From Chamaecrista fasciculata (Eukaryota; Streptophyta; Magnoliopsida; Fabales; Fabaceae): a stretch of 64,000 bases of DNA. This document shows positions 10,884 through 22,500 of this stretch, piece by piece (position 1 is the first letter of the stretch; the number at the start of each line of letters is the position of its first letter). The translations under genes were made by a program, and so were the position numbers. Location of the stretch: contig QANZ01039468.1 in the NCBI GenBank assembly GCA_003254925.1, forward strand, positions 6,576 through 70,575. Direction: 5' to 3'. The notes under the pieces were generated by a model. It searched no databases, had not been told where the DNA came from, and was given only the letters and a program-made list of their open reading frames with translations.

Positions 10884-11156
10884 ATGAGGGCTTGGATTGT
10901 GGCATCAAGCATAGGAGCAGTGGAAACTCTGAAGGATCAATTGGGGATTTGCAGGTGGAACTATGTTCTCAGATCTCTTCATCAACATTTGAAGAACAAT
11001 ACGACGTCGTATGCTCAAGCCAAGGACAAATTGCTTGCAACTACCTCTTCTGATGTTGTTTTCAAGAATAAGGTGAAGAAGAAGAGGACCAAGGAGGATT
11101 CTATGGCTAAAGTCATGGAATTGAGCTGCTGGGGTCCTAATACTACTAGATTCTGA
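10884..11156 (+). CDS. Wound-responsive family protein (DUF3774), copy 2
   Basis: An intronless 90-aa protein starts at ATG 10884. The N-terminal RAWIVASSIGAVETLKDQ block is identical to copy 1. CRWNYVLRSLHQHLKNN and the C-terminal LSCWGPNTTRF are conserved, while the lysine-rich linker (KNKVKKKRTKED) has diverged and gained residues. Copy 1 has four extra residues before the shared RAW motif. The pair is a head-to-tail tandem duplication of a DUF3774 wound-induced protein gene. Function is inferred from the family name only. A shared promoter block suggests similar regulation. Confidence 0.9.
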   Translation: MRAWIVASSIGAVETLKDQLGICRWNYVLRSLHQHLKNNTTSYAQAKDKLLATTSSDVVFKNKVKKKRTKEDSMAKVMELSCWGPNTTRF

Positions 11157-11219
11157 CCATGGATTTCCACTTATTGTTGTGCAAATATATCCATCATCAA
11201 TCGAGACATTAACCAACCC

Positions 11220-11955
11220 AGTTTTGCATTTGATTTGAGAAGAACAAAAGAGCCTTGTTCACTTGTTTACTAGTTAGTACTAACTAAGTATAGTAGAGCC
11301 AATATTGGCTGTTACTCTAATTATTTCTTAATCAATTGATAAAAATAGAGTTTTGATTAAAATGCACAAAGTTGTATTGAGTTTTAGTTATTAGGTAAAA
11401 CAATAAATCCATTTTGAGAAGGGACAACAAGTCCTTGAATTTTTTATTTTAACAATCATTTTTTAAATATATTTTATGGTTATTGTTATATTTTAAAGTT
11501 GTTATCTTTTAATCAATTCGGTTCATAGATGATAAGATATCCCTTAATTCCTCGTATCGACCTCCAATGGTCATAAAGACTAAACATGATTATCTTATCC
11601 AACCATATGATACAACTATCTCTCAACTATCATAACCACCTAATTTAGCTTGCACTTCAAGAGCCTCTTAGACTCTTACTGACTTTGACATTGAAGTGGT
11701 TGACAGAGTCAAACTCCCATCATGCCTTTTTGCAGGTTCCCACATCCCGGTCATCAAAACCATCATCTATAGACAAGCTCCGTCGTTGGATCACTCATCC
11801 ATATTTCGTACCTTCATCACTATCTATATCTCATTTTCCACGACCTCATCAATTGATAATTAAGATTAGCATAAAATGATGTTTCTAAATATAAGGTTTA
11901 ATTTATTTTTTTTTAAATGGCCGCATATATATTAGTTCATTTAAATCTTCATTTT
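11220..11955. other. Intergenic stretch, no gene seen
   Basis: AT-rich sequence downstream of the second wound-responsive gene. A 64-codon open frame near 11685 shows no recognisable domain and is not supported. Confidence 0.4.
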
Positions 11956-12193
11956 AAAATAGCTACTAATTTGTCAACAAAGGTTGGCCCAATTGGTAAG
12001 GAGTCAACTCATAACGCACAAGATCGTGAGTTCGAATCTCACTGCCGATGTGAGAGTCTTGTTGGTAGGCGATCTGTAAGTACCTTTATAAGCGCTCATA
12101 GAGCCTTGAGGCCTGCCTTGGCCTTGGTGAGCCTCCGGAGCCCAACTCACCTAAACTTTTCTCTACCGGAAAAAAAAAAATAGCTACTAATTT
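11956..12193 (+). mobile_element. tRNA-derived SINE, copy A, with 17-bp target duplication
   Basis: The body 11973-12176 starts with a tRNA-like head. A pol III A-box-like GGCCCAATTGGTAAGG is followed by the B box GTTCGAATCTC, then a tRNA-unrelated body ending in CTACCGG and an A tail. Perfect target duplications AAAATAGCTACTAATTT flank it (11956-11972, 12177-12193). The left duplication begins at TTTT/AAAA, the preferred LINE endonuclease site. A homologous copy lies at 63009-63220. Confidence 0.9.
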
Positions 12194-12358
12194 TATTTAA
12201 ATTTTTTATAAAATACTAAAATAATTTTTAAGACCATTATATAGATTAAGGTTTAAACAATATTTTTGTCTTGATAATGTCCAAAGAAGTTTAGGGCCAA
12301 AGTAATTGGGTCTCCTTAGCCTGCTAGCCTATTATCCATCAACACCAGGATCAAAGTG

Positions 12359-13539
12359 TAATTTTTGGGCCAAAATGCAGAGACACCCCTGAGTTTTAGG
12401 TTGGGTGCACATAACACCTCTGAGTCTTCAATTTGTGCAAATAGGACCCATGAGTTTTCAATTATGTGCAAATAACACCCTTACGTAAAATTTAGGTCAA
12501 ATTAGTGAGGGTATAATAATAATTTCATAAAAATTCTAGGCTAAAGTCCTATATTGGTCCCTCAAATTTCTAAAAAGTTAAAAAAAATAGGACCAAAACA
12601 TAAGCAAAAGAAACAAATGGGAGGTTTAAATTGATTTACACCAAAGTTAAAAAAATGCAGCAACTTCACCAGAATGCATCTTCATCTTCTTCTCATCACC
12701 CACCGCCATAGCCGCCGTTGAATCTTCCATTACCAGATCTGGATAGCTCGGGCTGTTCAAAATCACTTCCATGTGGAACTCGATCTCCTCTGTACCCATT
12801 TTGAACAGAAAATCGACGTCCTCGTCCTCAAGTCTTCCACCGCTGCCGTCGTGGTTGAACATTTGCAGCAAATCGGCGTCGGGCAGGCCCGAGACTTGAA
12901 ATTGGGAAACCGCATCGTCGCGATTGTGCAGATTTTGCGAATCGAAATAGATCATGGAATCGACGACGACAGCAAATCGAAATAGATTGGCGTTGTGGTT
13001 GTTCTTGGCGTGGTTGTGATTGTGCAGATTTTGGGAATCAAAATAGATCATGGAATGTACTCAGAAGAAGAAATCGAAATAGATCAGCCAAGAAAATAGA
13101 GTCTCTGCGCTATGCCTCGTCAACGGCCGCCATGGCCGTGAAGAAAGTTGGAGGAGAGGAAGATGAAGAAGAAGAAAATGGCGTAGTGTATTTTTTTTTT
13201 TTAATTATCTTATTTTGGTGTGAAATCCACTCAAATCCTCATTTGTTTATCTTTTTTATGTTTTGGTCCTATTATAAAAGAAACTAACCGTGAAAAGTTT
13301 TAGAAATTTGAGGGACCAAAACTTTAAGTAAACTTGAGGGACCAAAATAGGACTTTGGCCTAGTTTTTATGAAATTACTATTATACCCTCACTAGTTTAG
13401 CCTAAATTTAATATAAGGGTGTTATTTGCACGTAATTGAAAACTCAGGGGTCCTATCTGCACAAATTGAAAACTCAGGGGTATTATGTGCACCCAACCTA
13501 AAACTCAAGGAGTGTCTCTGCATTTTGGCCTAATTTTTA
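12359..13539. mobile_element. Gene-carrying Mutator-like element (Pack-MULE type)
   Basis: Long inverted termini of roughly 200-250 bp begin GGCCAAAATGCAGAGACAC at 12368 and end with the complement at 13530. The flanks TAATTTTTG (12359-12367) and TAATTTTTA (13531-13539) form a 9-bp target duplication with one mismatch, the Mutator signature. The interior (about 12640-13190) is far more GC-rich than the termini and holds a 134-codon open frame on the minus strand. No transposase is present, so the element is non-autonomous and looks like a carrier of captured gene sequence. Confidence 0.8.
12647..13051 (-). CDS. Open frame inside Pack-MULE, 134 aa, unknown
   Basis: The frame runs from ATG 13051 to 12647. 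It begins with two copies of MIYFDSQNLHN about 32 residues apart, from a DNA direct repeat at about 12922-12958 and 13017-13054. It continues with an acidic stretch (GRLEDEDVDFLFKMG) and ILNSPSYPDLVMED. No family is recognised. GC-rich, codon-like composition inside AT-rich termini suggests captured exon sequence rather than random DNA. Whether it is transcribed or translated cannot be told. It may be a chimera of two fragments, given the internal duplication. Confidence 0.35.
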   Translation of the reverse strand: MIYFDSQNLHNHNHAKNNHNANLFRFAVVVDSMIYFDSQNLHNRDDAVSQFQVSGLPDADLLQMFNHDGSGGRLEDEDVDFLFKMGTEEIEFHMEVILNSPSYPDLVMEDSTAAMAVGDEKKMKMHSGEVAAFF

Positions 13540-13786
13540 ACTTGCTGCTGTAGATTCCGAGTTCAAACCGGCAAACTCAAAGGAATAAGCAGGCAGGCCA
13601 CAAATTTAAACTTTTCTTTCAATCTGCTAACTATAGAATTAATACCGCAAGAAAATGGTAAGAAAAGAATAGAGATATCCAAATACAGAAACACATCCTG
13701 TACATGTATATAGCCTAAGAAATGAGCCGCAACATGAATATGTATGTAGCAATCATACCACACAAAACTAACATAATATCAAACAA

Positions 13787-16406
13787 TCATATATCATTCG
13801 GCAGCTGGAAGCTCTGTGAACCGAATATCTGATAAGAACTACTTTGAACAAAGAGTGCTACTCCACATTTGCTGACGTTGAATCCTTCCCACAATGAAAA
13901 ATTTACAGTTCCTGAGACTGTCTTCTTGGGAGTAATGTCTTTGACATTGCAGAGCTTTTCGAGCCTCCGAACGACATAATCGTTGGATAGAACACGCCCT
14001 TTGTTCTCCCCTCTCTCGCAGTCATTAACCAAACCACTTTCGTACAATGCTACCATTACATTGGCACCATTGCTGTCTACCTTCATTCTCAATGCTCCTG
14101 TAAGAGAGACTTGCAAGGAATCTGGTAAAGGCCTTTGGAAAGTTGCCTGCTCAGACAAGATTTTACTTTGAAGTTAAATTTTGGGATTGAAAGTCTTCTA
14201 TCTCCCAAGGAAACAAAGTTCAACGCCAAAATTGAAAGAGATATTAATAAAATCAATCATAAACCCTCACTTGAAGTGACCTCTGTGCTCCATCATGATT
14301 AACACACGAATTATAACACAAAATGAAATCAATCGGATGTTTGAATCACAAGTATATATTCCAACTAATTGGCTACGAGTTTACATTAAAGTTGTTAGTT
14401 TGTGATTTTATGCAATGTATTTGACAATATAGCTATAAGGATGGTTTAATAGATACATTTTTCTTTTTGTGGTAAAATAAGGCTTGCAAACATTAATTGA
14501 ATAAAAGTCTCTCTTACTGGACAATCTTAAGAGCTCACCCTCCAATGGCATACCTAAACCATTAAGCCAACACGTGGAAGTTTTCTGATAGATGCCTCTG
14601 ACCAGATTTTAGGAAGACTATAAGAAGTACAAAAGAATCTCCTTAAATTTCAAAAGGTGTTTGGGCATTATGTAAGAAAGTGCTCTCCCACTTGACATTG
14701 GGTGAAATGTCCGCGTTGCAATTGAAAATCACAAATATGTCAATCGTCTCTTTCAGATCTACCAGAAACTGTTTTTAATCATTCATCCGGCTAAAGTTGC
14801 ACGTAAATGAAACTTTAAGTACCTAGACTCAAGGTCCTGATTTTTTACCGAGGTGACAAGAATGGGAAAAGTTTTTCATATGAAAATATGGATCCAAAAG
14901 TATTTCTTTCTATGATCCTGAAATGGCAGTCAGATCTGGAAATTCTGCACTGATGACACTCACATACTGGTTAAGATAAGACCTCGGCTAATATACAGCC
15001 AAAATTAACCAGAATGCGACCATGTCCTTTGGTGCAAAAAAAAAAAAGTGATTTACAGGTTTCTCTATAAAAAATGAATTCCAGTGACAGCAAACATCAC
15101 ATCTGGATCATATGAGGAAAAACTTTTAGATCTAGATTATTATGAAAAAAACTTTTCTCATTTTTGGCCCTTGGATATAAAAATCCCAGGTCCTAGCCAA
15201 AACAACACCAATAAAGAAAAGAAACAAGGACAACCCGCAAGAAAGAACCACCAGCTCATATTGTAGCTGGGGATTCTTTGTTCCACTAGCCTCCCCAAAT
15301 GCTTCTTTCCAGATCTGTCTATCCAGTAACTATGATCAGGCTACTTTATTCTTTAATAAAAGAATCATCAAAGCTAGAATATAAAAACAGGGTGAACGAT
15401 ATACAACTGACTTAAACATGTGGTTAACAGAGAACCTAAAACATTATTAGTTGCTTCCGCTTTTTCTAACATTCACTAATAGGCCAACAATAATAGACTT
15501 GTCTAAAATGTTTTCTGCCACTATAACTATTGGGAATGTGTAAAAACTCCAGAAATTAATAACAGAATGGTATGAGGTATCTGTTACCAAGTCTTTAATT
15601 CTTCTTTATTTATCTCATTCCTTCCCTCTCATTGCACTCAATGAGTTTAAACTTGGATCCTCCAAGACAAACGAGGTATATATTCAATAATTGAAGTGTC
15701 TCTTAACTCTTAGAGAAAAATATGGTATAGCTTTAATTTTGTCAATTTCACAGCTCATATATCACATTCATCTCAAAGAACTATATCAATAGCATGTTGA
15801 AATAATTCAAACTTCTATTCTTCCAACACCTTTTTTCTAGATTCAGTCTGATAAAATAAAAGCAACTATACATACTAATGAACAAATTAACCACAGAAAA
15901 TTGCGAGATGTAACACAGAAAGTAAGGGCAAGGCTAACCTTGAAGGAAGGCGCAGGAAATCTAGGTGCGTCGGTGATGGCGGTGATGAGGGCAGTCTCGT
16001 CATTTCCAACGCAATGGTTCTTGCCTTGAACCACGACCTGGGGAGTGAACATAGTATCAAGCCCGAGCGATTCGACGTAGGCTTTCTGCCTGACGGTCCA
16101 CTGGCTCGAACCGTAAGGGTCCTTCCAGCCCATGTAATCCCAATAATCGACGTGGAAGGCGAGAACCACCACCGGCATCTCCAACTGAAAATCGCCTCTG
16201 CCCAGCCTCGACACCACGAGCTCCGCCGCCGGCGACGTCGTGCAACCCTGCGACGAGAAGAGCTCGACGAGCACCGGACCGCCGCGCTTCATCTCCTCCG
16301 CCGTCAAATCCGCCGTCGCGCTGCTCTCGTGAACGGAATCGGAGCGAGCGCCGTGATCGCCGCCGCCGCCGCGCTTCCTGAAGCAGGAGAAGAGACGGGG
16401 CGCCAT
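13787..16406 (-). CDS. DUF1223 family thioredoxin-like protein, two exons, 275 aa
   Basis: Exon 1 is 16406-15939 (156 codons) and exon 2 is 14146-13787, with one 1.8-kb GT-AG intron in phase 0. The start is ATG 16406 (MAPRLFSCFRKR), since the codon further upstream is TTG. After a basic, Gly-rich N-terminus come VLVELFSSQGCTTSP (about residues 45-59), AFHVDYWDYMGWKDP and FTPQVVVQG. These are hallmarks of DUF1223, a thioredoxin-fold family of unknown reaction. Bacterial relatives usually have a CxxC-type site at SSQGC; here it is CTTS, so a classical dithiol exchange is unlikely. The C-terminal exon ends FGSQSFQLPNDI. A purine-rich 5' leader lies at 16407-16570. The Pack-MULE right end is about 250 bp past the stop. 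Confidence 0.88.
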
Positions 16407-16574
16407 CAGCAACGGAGGAATGTGACGGCTACAAAATGTGGGGAGAGATGTGGGAGATGGGAGAGAATGAGAGAAGAGAGAGAATGATGAAGAAAGGGAG
16501 GGAAAGAGAGAATGAATGTGTTAGATATGTAAAAGGGAGGAGAGATGGAAGGTGGAGAAAGGAAAAGGGCGAAG

Positions 16575-18166
16575 AAGGAGGAAATAAGATCAAATAGGTT
16601 TTTTTAAAAAAATTAGAATCAATTTGATTCTTCATTAATATATTCATTATAATTTAATAATAAAATTTAAAATCACATCAAATTTATTATTAAATTTTAG
16701 AGAATCATTTAATTAATTATTATATATTTTATAATTTGATTTTTTAAAAGATTAAATTATTGATCTTTTTATTTTTGAAAAGTTATTTGAAATGATTAAG
16801 TTATTAAATAATTTTTTAAATGTGTATTTTGAAAAGATTAAAATACAATTTTGAGAGATGCTTTGCCTTTTGAGATTTTGAAAGTGTGAGAGATCGATGT
16901 TTTGGGAGGAAACTTATTATTTCGTCCTTCCTTTTTTACAGTTTCAGCTATTTTGTCTCTATATTTATGAAATAGACTATTTGATCCCTTAAATATACAA
17001 ATCATTAACACTTATGTCTGGCCGTTAAATACACATGTGACACTTTAAATACTACATATTTTAACTATTTGGGACCATATAGAGTTTGAAATTTGGAAAT
17101 GCTTCAATAGTTTATGCATTATGGAAATTTCACGTGTAATACAAATATTTGGGTTTGACTCAATTTTAGGTCGGTTTAATTGTATTTGTTGATCCGATTT
17201 GATTGATTTAGATGACTAGGATACCAAAATGGCATTTAACGGTGATATGTAAACATTTAATGTAAGAGATTCTAATTGAGGGATTAAATAATGGATAATT
17301 ATGATAAATGAAAGACCATTAATCTATTTCAATAAATGAGAGGCTGACTAAGTAAAAAAGTTGAGACCAAATAGTTGGTTTCCTGATGTTTTGGTGATGG
17401 GGGAAGAGAGCGGTGGAATCTGATGGTGGGAAAAGGTTGCTTTGCCGACACGGTTATGTGGATGAGTTGTGAGAATAAGAAGGGTGAAGGAAAATGAATG
17501 ACGGTGAGGGTGATTTGGGTGGGATGTACATATTATATTGCAGCGACAGATCAACCACGTAACCAATCCAACACCCTTGTTATATTATATTGCCAGAAAG
17601 TAGCAATAACATTTTTACACCCCAAACACCCAAACGCCAACGGCATATCACTTCTTTCAAATAGAAAACGTTTTTTTTTTCTTTAATTTTGTAATCTATC
17701 TTTGAATCATTAGTTAATCAAGTAAATAGGTTAGTCCCTAAAAATATGTTCTTGGTTGGGAGAAGAGTTTCAAAGTGGTGTCAGATGAGATGTATGTATT
17801 ACAAGTTTTAGCTATTGATTGACCATTTAATAAATGGGATGGACAATAATAAATATTGCATTTCTAAACTTTTGTAATTTATTTTTATTAAAACAAATTA
17901 ATGAGTCGTGTTTTATGGACTTACAATGGTCAACATATGTCTTTATGTTCAATTAATAATTGAAAGATATATACTGTCCCAACAAGGTTCTCACGTTAAT
18001 AATAGAATTTGAGACAGTATATATGTCTTTAAATTCATAAACTCAAACTTTTTAAAAACTATTTCCTCTGTTTTTTTTTCATGTGTACCTTAGTTTTTCT
18101 CTTAATATAGGTTTGAGAAAATGAGAAAATAATTAAAATTAAAAACTATGTGATAGAATTGGGATG
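16575..18166. other. AT-rich intergenic stretch with a degenerate terminal-repeat element
   Basis: No gene is supported. About 16917-17375 looks like an old MULE-like relic. Its left end (ACTATTTGATCCC, GGCCGTTAAAT) and right end share inverted motifs with many mismatches. The GGCCGTTAA word also occurs in the MULE termini at 47832 and 53201. Confidence 0.35.
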
Positions 18167-18206
18167 AAGGAAAACCAGTTGGGCCAAAAAAAAAAGGAAA
18201 CGAGTT
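18167..18206 (+). repeat. Probable ultra-short A-tailed insertion, imperfect duplication
   Basis: GGGCCAAAAAAAA (18181-18193) lies between AAGGAAAACCAGTT and AAGGAAACGAGTT. The duplication is imperfect, so this is weaker than the other cases. The GGCCA(n) tail matches the inserts at 4226 and 53154. Confidence 0.35.
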
Positions 18207-18550
18207 CATTGCAAATCAGCTCAATCAAGCGAGCCCACAAAATCTGACAGTCCAACTCCAATTCAGTCCGGTCCAATAACACAAATCGGACCGGCTCACC
18301 AACGATTCACTGGTTCGGTTCGGACCGTACAGATCCTCTCGAGTCAATGCTTTAAGCCAAACACACCTTCAATAATAAATTGTAGGTCAAAGGGTATTTC
18401 AGAGAGAAATATTATCAACTTTGCGTGTTTGACCATGAAACGAGATGTCTACTTTTAAGACCGATTTGACCTCGTTTGCTGACGATCCCAACTGAATAGA
18501 GAAAGTACTCTTCGAGAACATTACATAGCTCTAAACTCGTCACATTTGAA

Positions 18551-19138
18551 CTTGAAACCAATGTTATGAAACCCGGACGGTTGAACCGGTCCGACCCGAG
18601 AGTGAAGACAGCTCAGTTTGGACAATTGGACCGCTTTGAACCGCCCAAACCGGATTGACTCGGGTTGAACCGTGACTCGGAGCGGTTTTTAGAAAACCGA
18701 CCGAGTCACTATTTTTTTTTTATGGAAAAAACATTTTTTTTAGTTTTTTTTTTTTTAATTTTGTGGGCCAAATGCAAAAAAGTAATATTGTAAACTGGAT
18801 AAAAATTATTGTAAACCTAATAAAACAAAGGAAAAAACTCATTTTTTTCATTTTTACTAACCTAATAATTATTCATATCGTGACTTTTGTATATTTTATT
18901 TATGTAAGACAATGAAATTATGGATTCATAAGTATATCTTATTGTTATATAAAATTTATAGTTATATTTTATCAATTATGGAATATTTATATTTAAAATT
19001 ATTAATATGTATTTTATTTATATATTTATGACGTCATTCGGTTTGATCATCGGTCCAACTGATTGAACCAATCAACCCGTGACCCGAAAGTTTGTCTGGA
19101 CCACTCTCCATTCCGGTTTTAATAACATTGCTTGAAAC
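18551..19138. mobile_element. hAT-type non-autonomous element with 8-bp target duplication
   Basis: Perfect 8-bp duplications CTTGAAAC (18551-18558, 19131-19138) bracket inverted ends CAATGTTATGAAACCCGG and CCGGTTTTAATAACATTG. The termini are rich in GGTT/AACCGG words and the middle is AT-rich. No transposase frame is present. The 8-bp duplication places it with hAT. The element at 59436-60218 has related ends. Confidence 0.75.
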
Positions 19139-19537
19139 AAGCCCTATACAATAATTGGGACCAAAATAAAACATTTTGCAAACACATAGGACCAATTTGA
19201 ACATTTTAAACATGACCAAAATGAACATTAAGACATACATTTAAGACTAAAATGACCCTTTAACCTAAATTGCTAAAAGTCCCGCCTATCCCAAAAGTGC
19301 GCACCTTTCGATACCTTGGAGGCTTCAGCTAAGCGACGTCGTCCCGCGCTGGGAATACTGGGTTCCTGGGTTTGTCTCCTCTCTTCTGCCATACCCATAT
19401 TTCTTCGCTTCCTGCACTTCCCTTTTCAACTTTCTTCTTCTTCTTCTTCTCCTCCTCCTTTCACCACAATCATCAACTTCTTTCTAAGTACGCTTCTATT
19501 TCTATTTCTCGCGCAGAGACACTCGTAGGAATCATCC

Positions 19538-22500
19538 ATGGGCGACGCTACCGATACACTTCGTGTTCTTGTGGCTACGGACTGCCATCTGGGTTACATG
19601 GAGAAGGACGAAATACGACGCCATGACTCATTCCAAGCATTTGAAGAAATTTGCTCTATAGCTGAGCAAAAGGAGGTAATTTCTAGAATTTGCTATATCA
19701 TTTTTCCCTTTACTCGTATCGTACTCCCTGGAGCCTGCTTCACTACTTAACTATGTTATTCTGTTATTTGATTGTATTCGTGCGTCATTCGGCTAATTTT
19801 TTTTTAGTTGATTAATGGAAAGTTGATTTTTAATTCTTCGACCATTGTTTTGGTATCAAAACTTGCTTGGGCAAGTGTATGCATGGCGAGCATTTGACCC
19901 AATGTATTTGCATATGGTGCCAGGTTGATTTTGTATTACTTGGTGGTGATCTTTTCCACGAGAATAAGCCATCGAGATCAACATTGGTTAAGGTTATCGA
20001 GATTCTCCGTCGACATTGTCTCAATGATCGGTCTGTGCAGTTCCAAGTTGTTAGCGATCAGACCGTTAATTTTCAGAATGCGTAAGAAATTCATTTAATT
20101 AGCAACTTCTTTTAGGGACTAATCATGTTATTTCCGCTTGGTTGAACCTTCTGTGTATCCTGCTGATTAATTCTCTGACAACCTATATATAAATATATAA
20201 AGTTCCATCCTTCAGCAGTTTGGCTGCCTTATATTCCTTTTTCTGCTTAAACCCATTTTACTGATATGTGTGTTTTTCTGTTTGTCTTTCGCTATGAACG
20301 CTTTGAATATGTTAGTACTCATGCACACAGAAAAGTTTAATGTGAAAACATATAATTATTTATCGATGTTTGTTCGTGTCATATATTCACAGCGAATCTC
20401 CTAGCTTTTGCCAAATTCCTAAAACCATAGCTTAACTTGCATCTGCAAAATTTGTATAACTTGCTTCTCTTAACAGATTTGGTCATGTAAATTATGAAGA
20501 TCCTCACTTCAATGTTGGTTTGCCAGTGTTCAGCATTCATGGAAATCATGATGATCCAGCAGGCGTGGTATGAAACTACGAATATTGTCATAGAATTATA
20601 ATAGAATTTTTGGACTTTGGATATCACTGTGGTTGCCATTATTTCTGTTGATTTGCTTAAAATTTGAGGGAGGTGGGGGTAGTAATAGTATGGCATGATT
20701 AGGTCTTTCATCTAGTAGCATGGACCATGGAGTGTTTGGTGGAGTACTTAATAGCTTGGTTCCCCTTTCAATAGCTACTACCTCTCCAAGGTTAATTGAG
20801 TCTTATTAAATGGTATCACTGAATCAAGGCTGGTGATCAGCAGCAGCATGGAGAAGCTACCAATAGAGGGTAGCTGAAGGCAAAGTGAAGTATAGCAAAG
20901 TGCATTTGTTAGGGCATCCGCTCTCCACTGATGATGCTATTATGGGTACAGGGGTAATATAGGATACCAAGTTCAACAATGAGTAGTATGTGTTGCTTGG
21001 TAGAGCACTTAAGTGGTTTTGGGTTCCCCAAGGTTTTCCCAAGGTCAATAGTTACCTTTTGAAGGAGGGTTTCCTGAGGTCACTTGGATTACATCAAAAT
21101 TCTTCTCTAATTAATTTATACAACAGTCGAGGCCTTTACAGGCTGCTATTCTAATTTCCTACTGGTAATAACTATAAATTGTTAAACAACCAGGCTTAAT
21201 TCAAGATTTTGTTTATCCAATGCCCTTGATTTAGTGGGTCCAATGTTGCATTTGAATCTGGCCAATTAAAGAGAGCAGGGAGCAAAAGAAACAAATATTA
21301 AAGAAGTCCTCTGCAGTTGTCGGAGTGAGGGCAGCACATTTAACTCACTATATTTCTTTGTTTTATTTATTTTGTATTGCAATGTACATAATGGTTAGTT
21401 AGCTAATCTAGGTGGTCAATGGTATTAAGTTCCTTATTACTAAAATCATGGACAAATAGCTAGAATTAAAGGATCATAGATACTCTGGTCGTCTATTTAT
21501 ACTATACTGATTGTAAATGTTATACATTTCAATATACATCATAATTCCGCATTTTTGGTGCATCTATATTTTCCCATAGGATTGTTCTGGGACTTGTCAC
21601 AATCAAACATACCTATCACTGGATGGTGAACTTTGATCGTAAAAATGCATTATTCTCCAATCCTTCTCCTCCCTTCTTTTTCTTCCTGTGATACGTTTTA
21701 AGTACTATTGGCCCATTAGATAGACATTCAATTTTCATTATACAATTCAAAATACCATGAAATGAAGATATCTTGTTAGTTGGATACTTCCATAAGCATT
21801 TCTTGTTTTTAAATTTTATTTAGGGCATGGCTTGAGTTATTTATCTTGTCCTTTGCAGCAAACTAAATACAGAATAGTCTATACAAAATTTCCAATTATT
21901 ATAGTATAAAGAACCTCTTTACATTTATTTTCAAAGCAGCAATTCATTTATTATGCTTATGGTTTGACAATCAGCTTTGGCATGTTGGAAGTTCTTATTG
22001 TGTCATATCATGTATGTGTTTTAAATTGTTATTCAATTACCTTGAAATTTTATATATATATATATGTATATATATATTCCTTTAAATTCATTTAATATAT
22101 TTTATAGTGTGTTGAGAGGTATTATTAACTAAAAGAAATTTGTATTTCTTACCAAATGATTGTGACAGGACAACCTTTCTGCAGTCGATATTCTCTCAGC
22201 GTGTAATCTGGTCAACTACTTTGGGAAAACAGTTCTTGGGGGTTCTGGTGTTGGACAGATTACTGTCTACCCAATTCTCATTAGGAAGGTTTGCTGTTAA
22301 ATATTGTTAATACCAGAATAGGGTGGATTCTATTAAGCTTTCTCAACAAAATGGAAAAGTAGGATAATACCCAAGTCGTGTTCTTTCCTAACTGATATCT
22401 CTATAAGTTGCAGGGTTCAACAGCTGTAGCTTTGTATGGTCTGGGGAACATTAGAGATGAAAGGCTCAATAGGATGTTTCAAGTATGCTACAGACATTTT

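Noticed and set aside
11973-12060. A functional tRNA gene at the SINE head
   Set aside because: It has A- and B-box-like motifs but the acceptor and anticodon stems do not form a proper cloverleaf. It is followed by a SINE body and A tail between target duplications.
16014-16487. A 157-codon plus-strand open frame
   Set aside because: It lies opposite DUF1223 exon 1 in a GC-rich region. The minus-strand protein has clear family motifs and this one has none.
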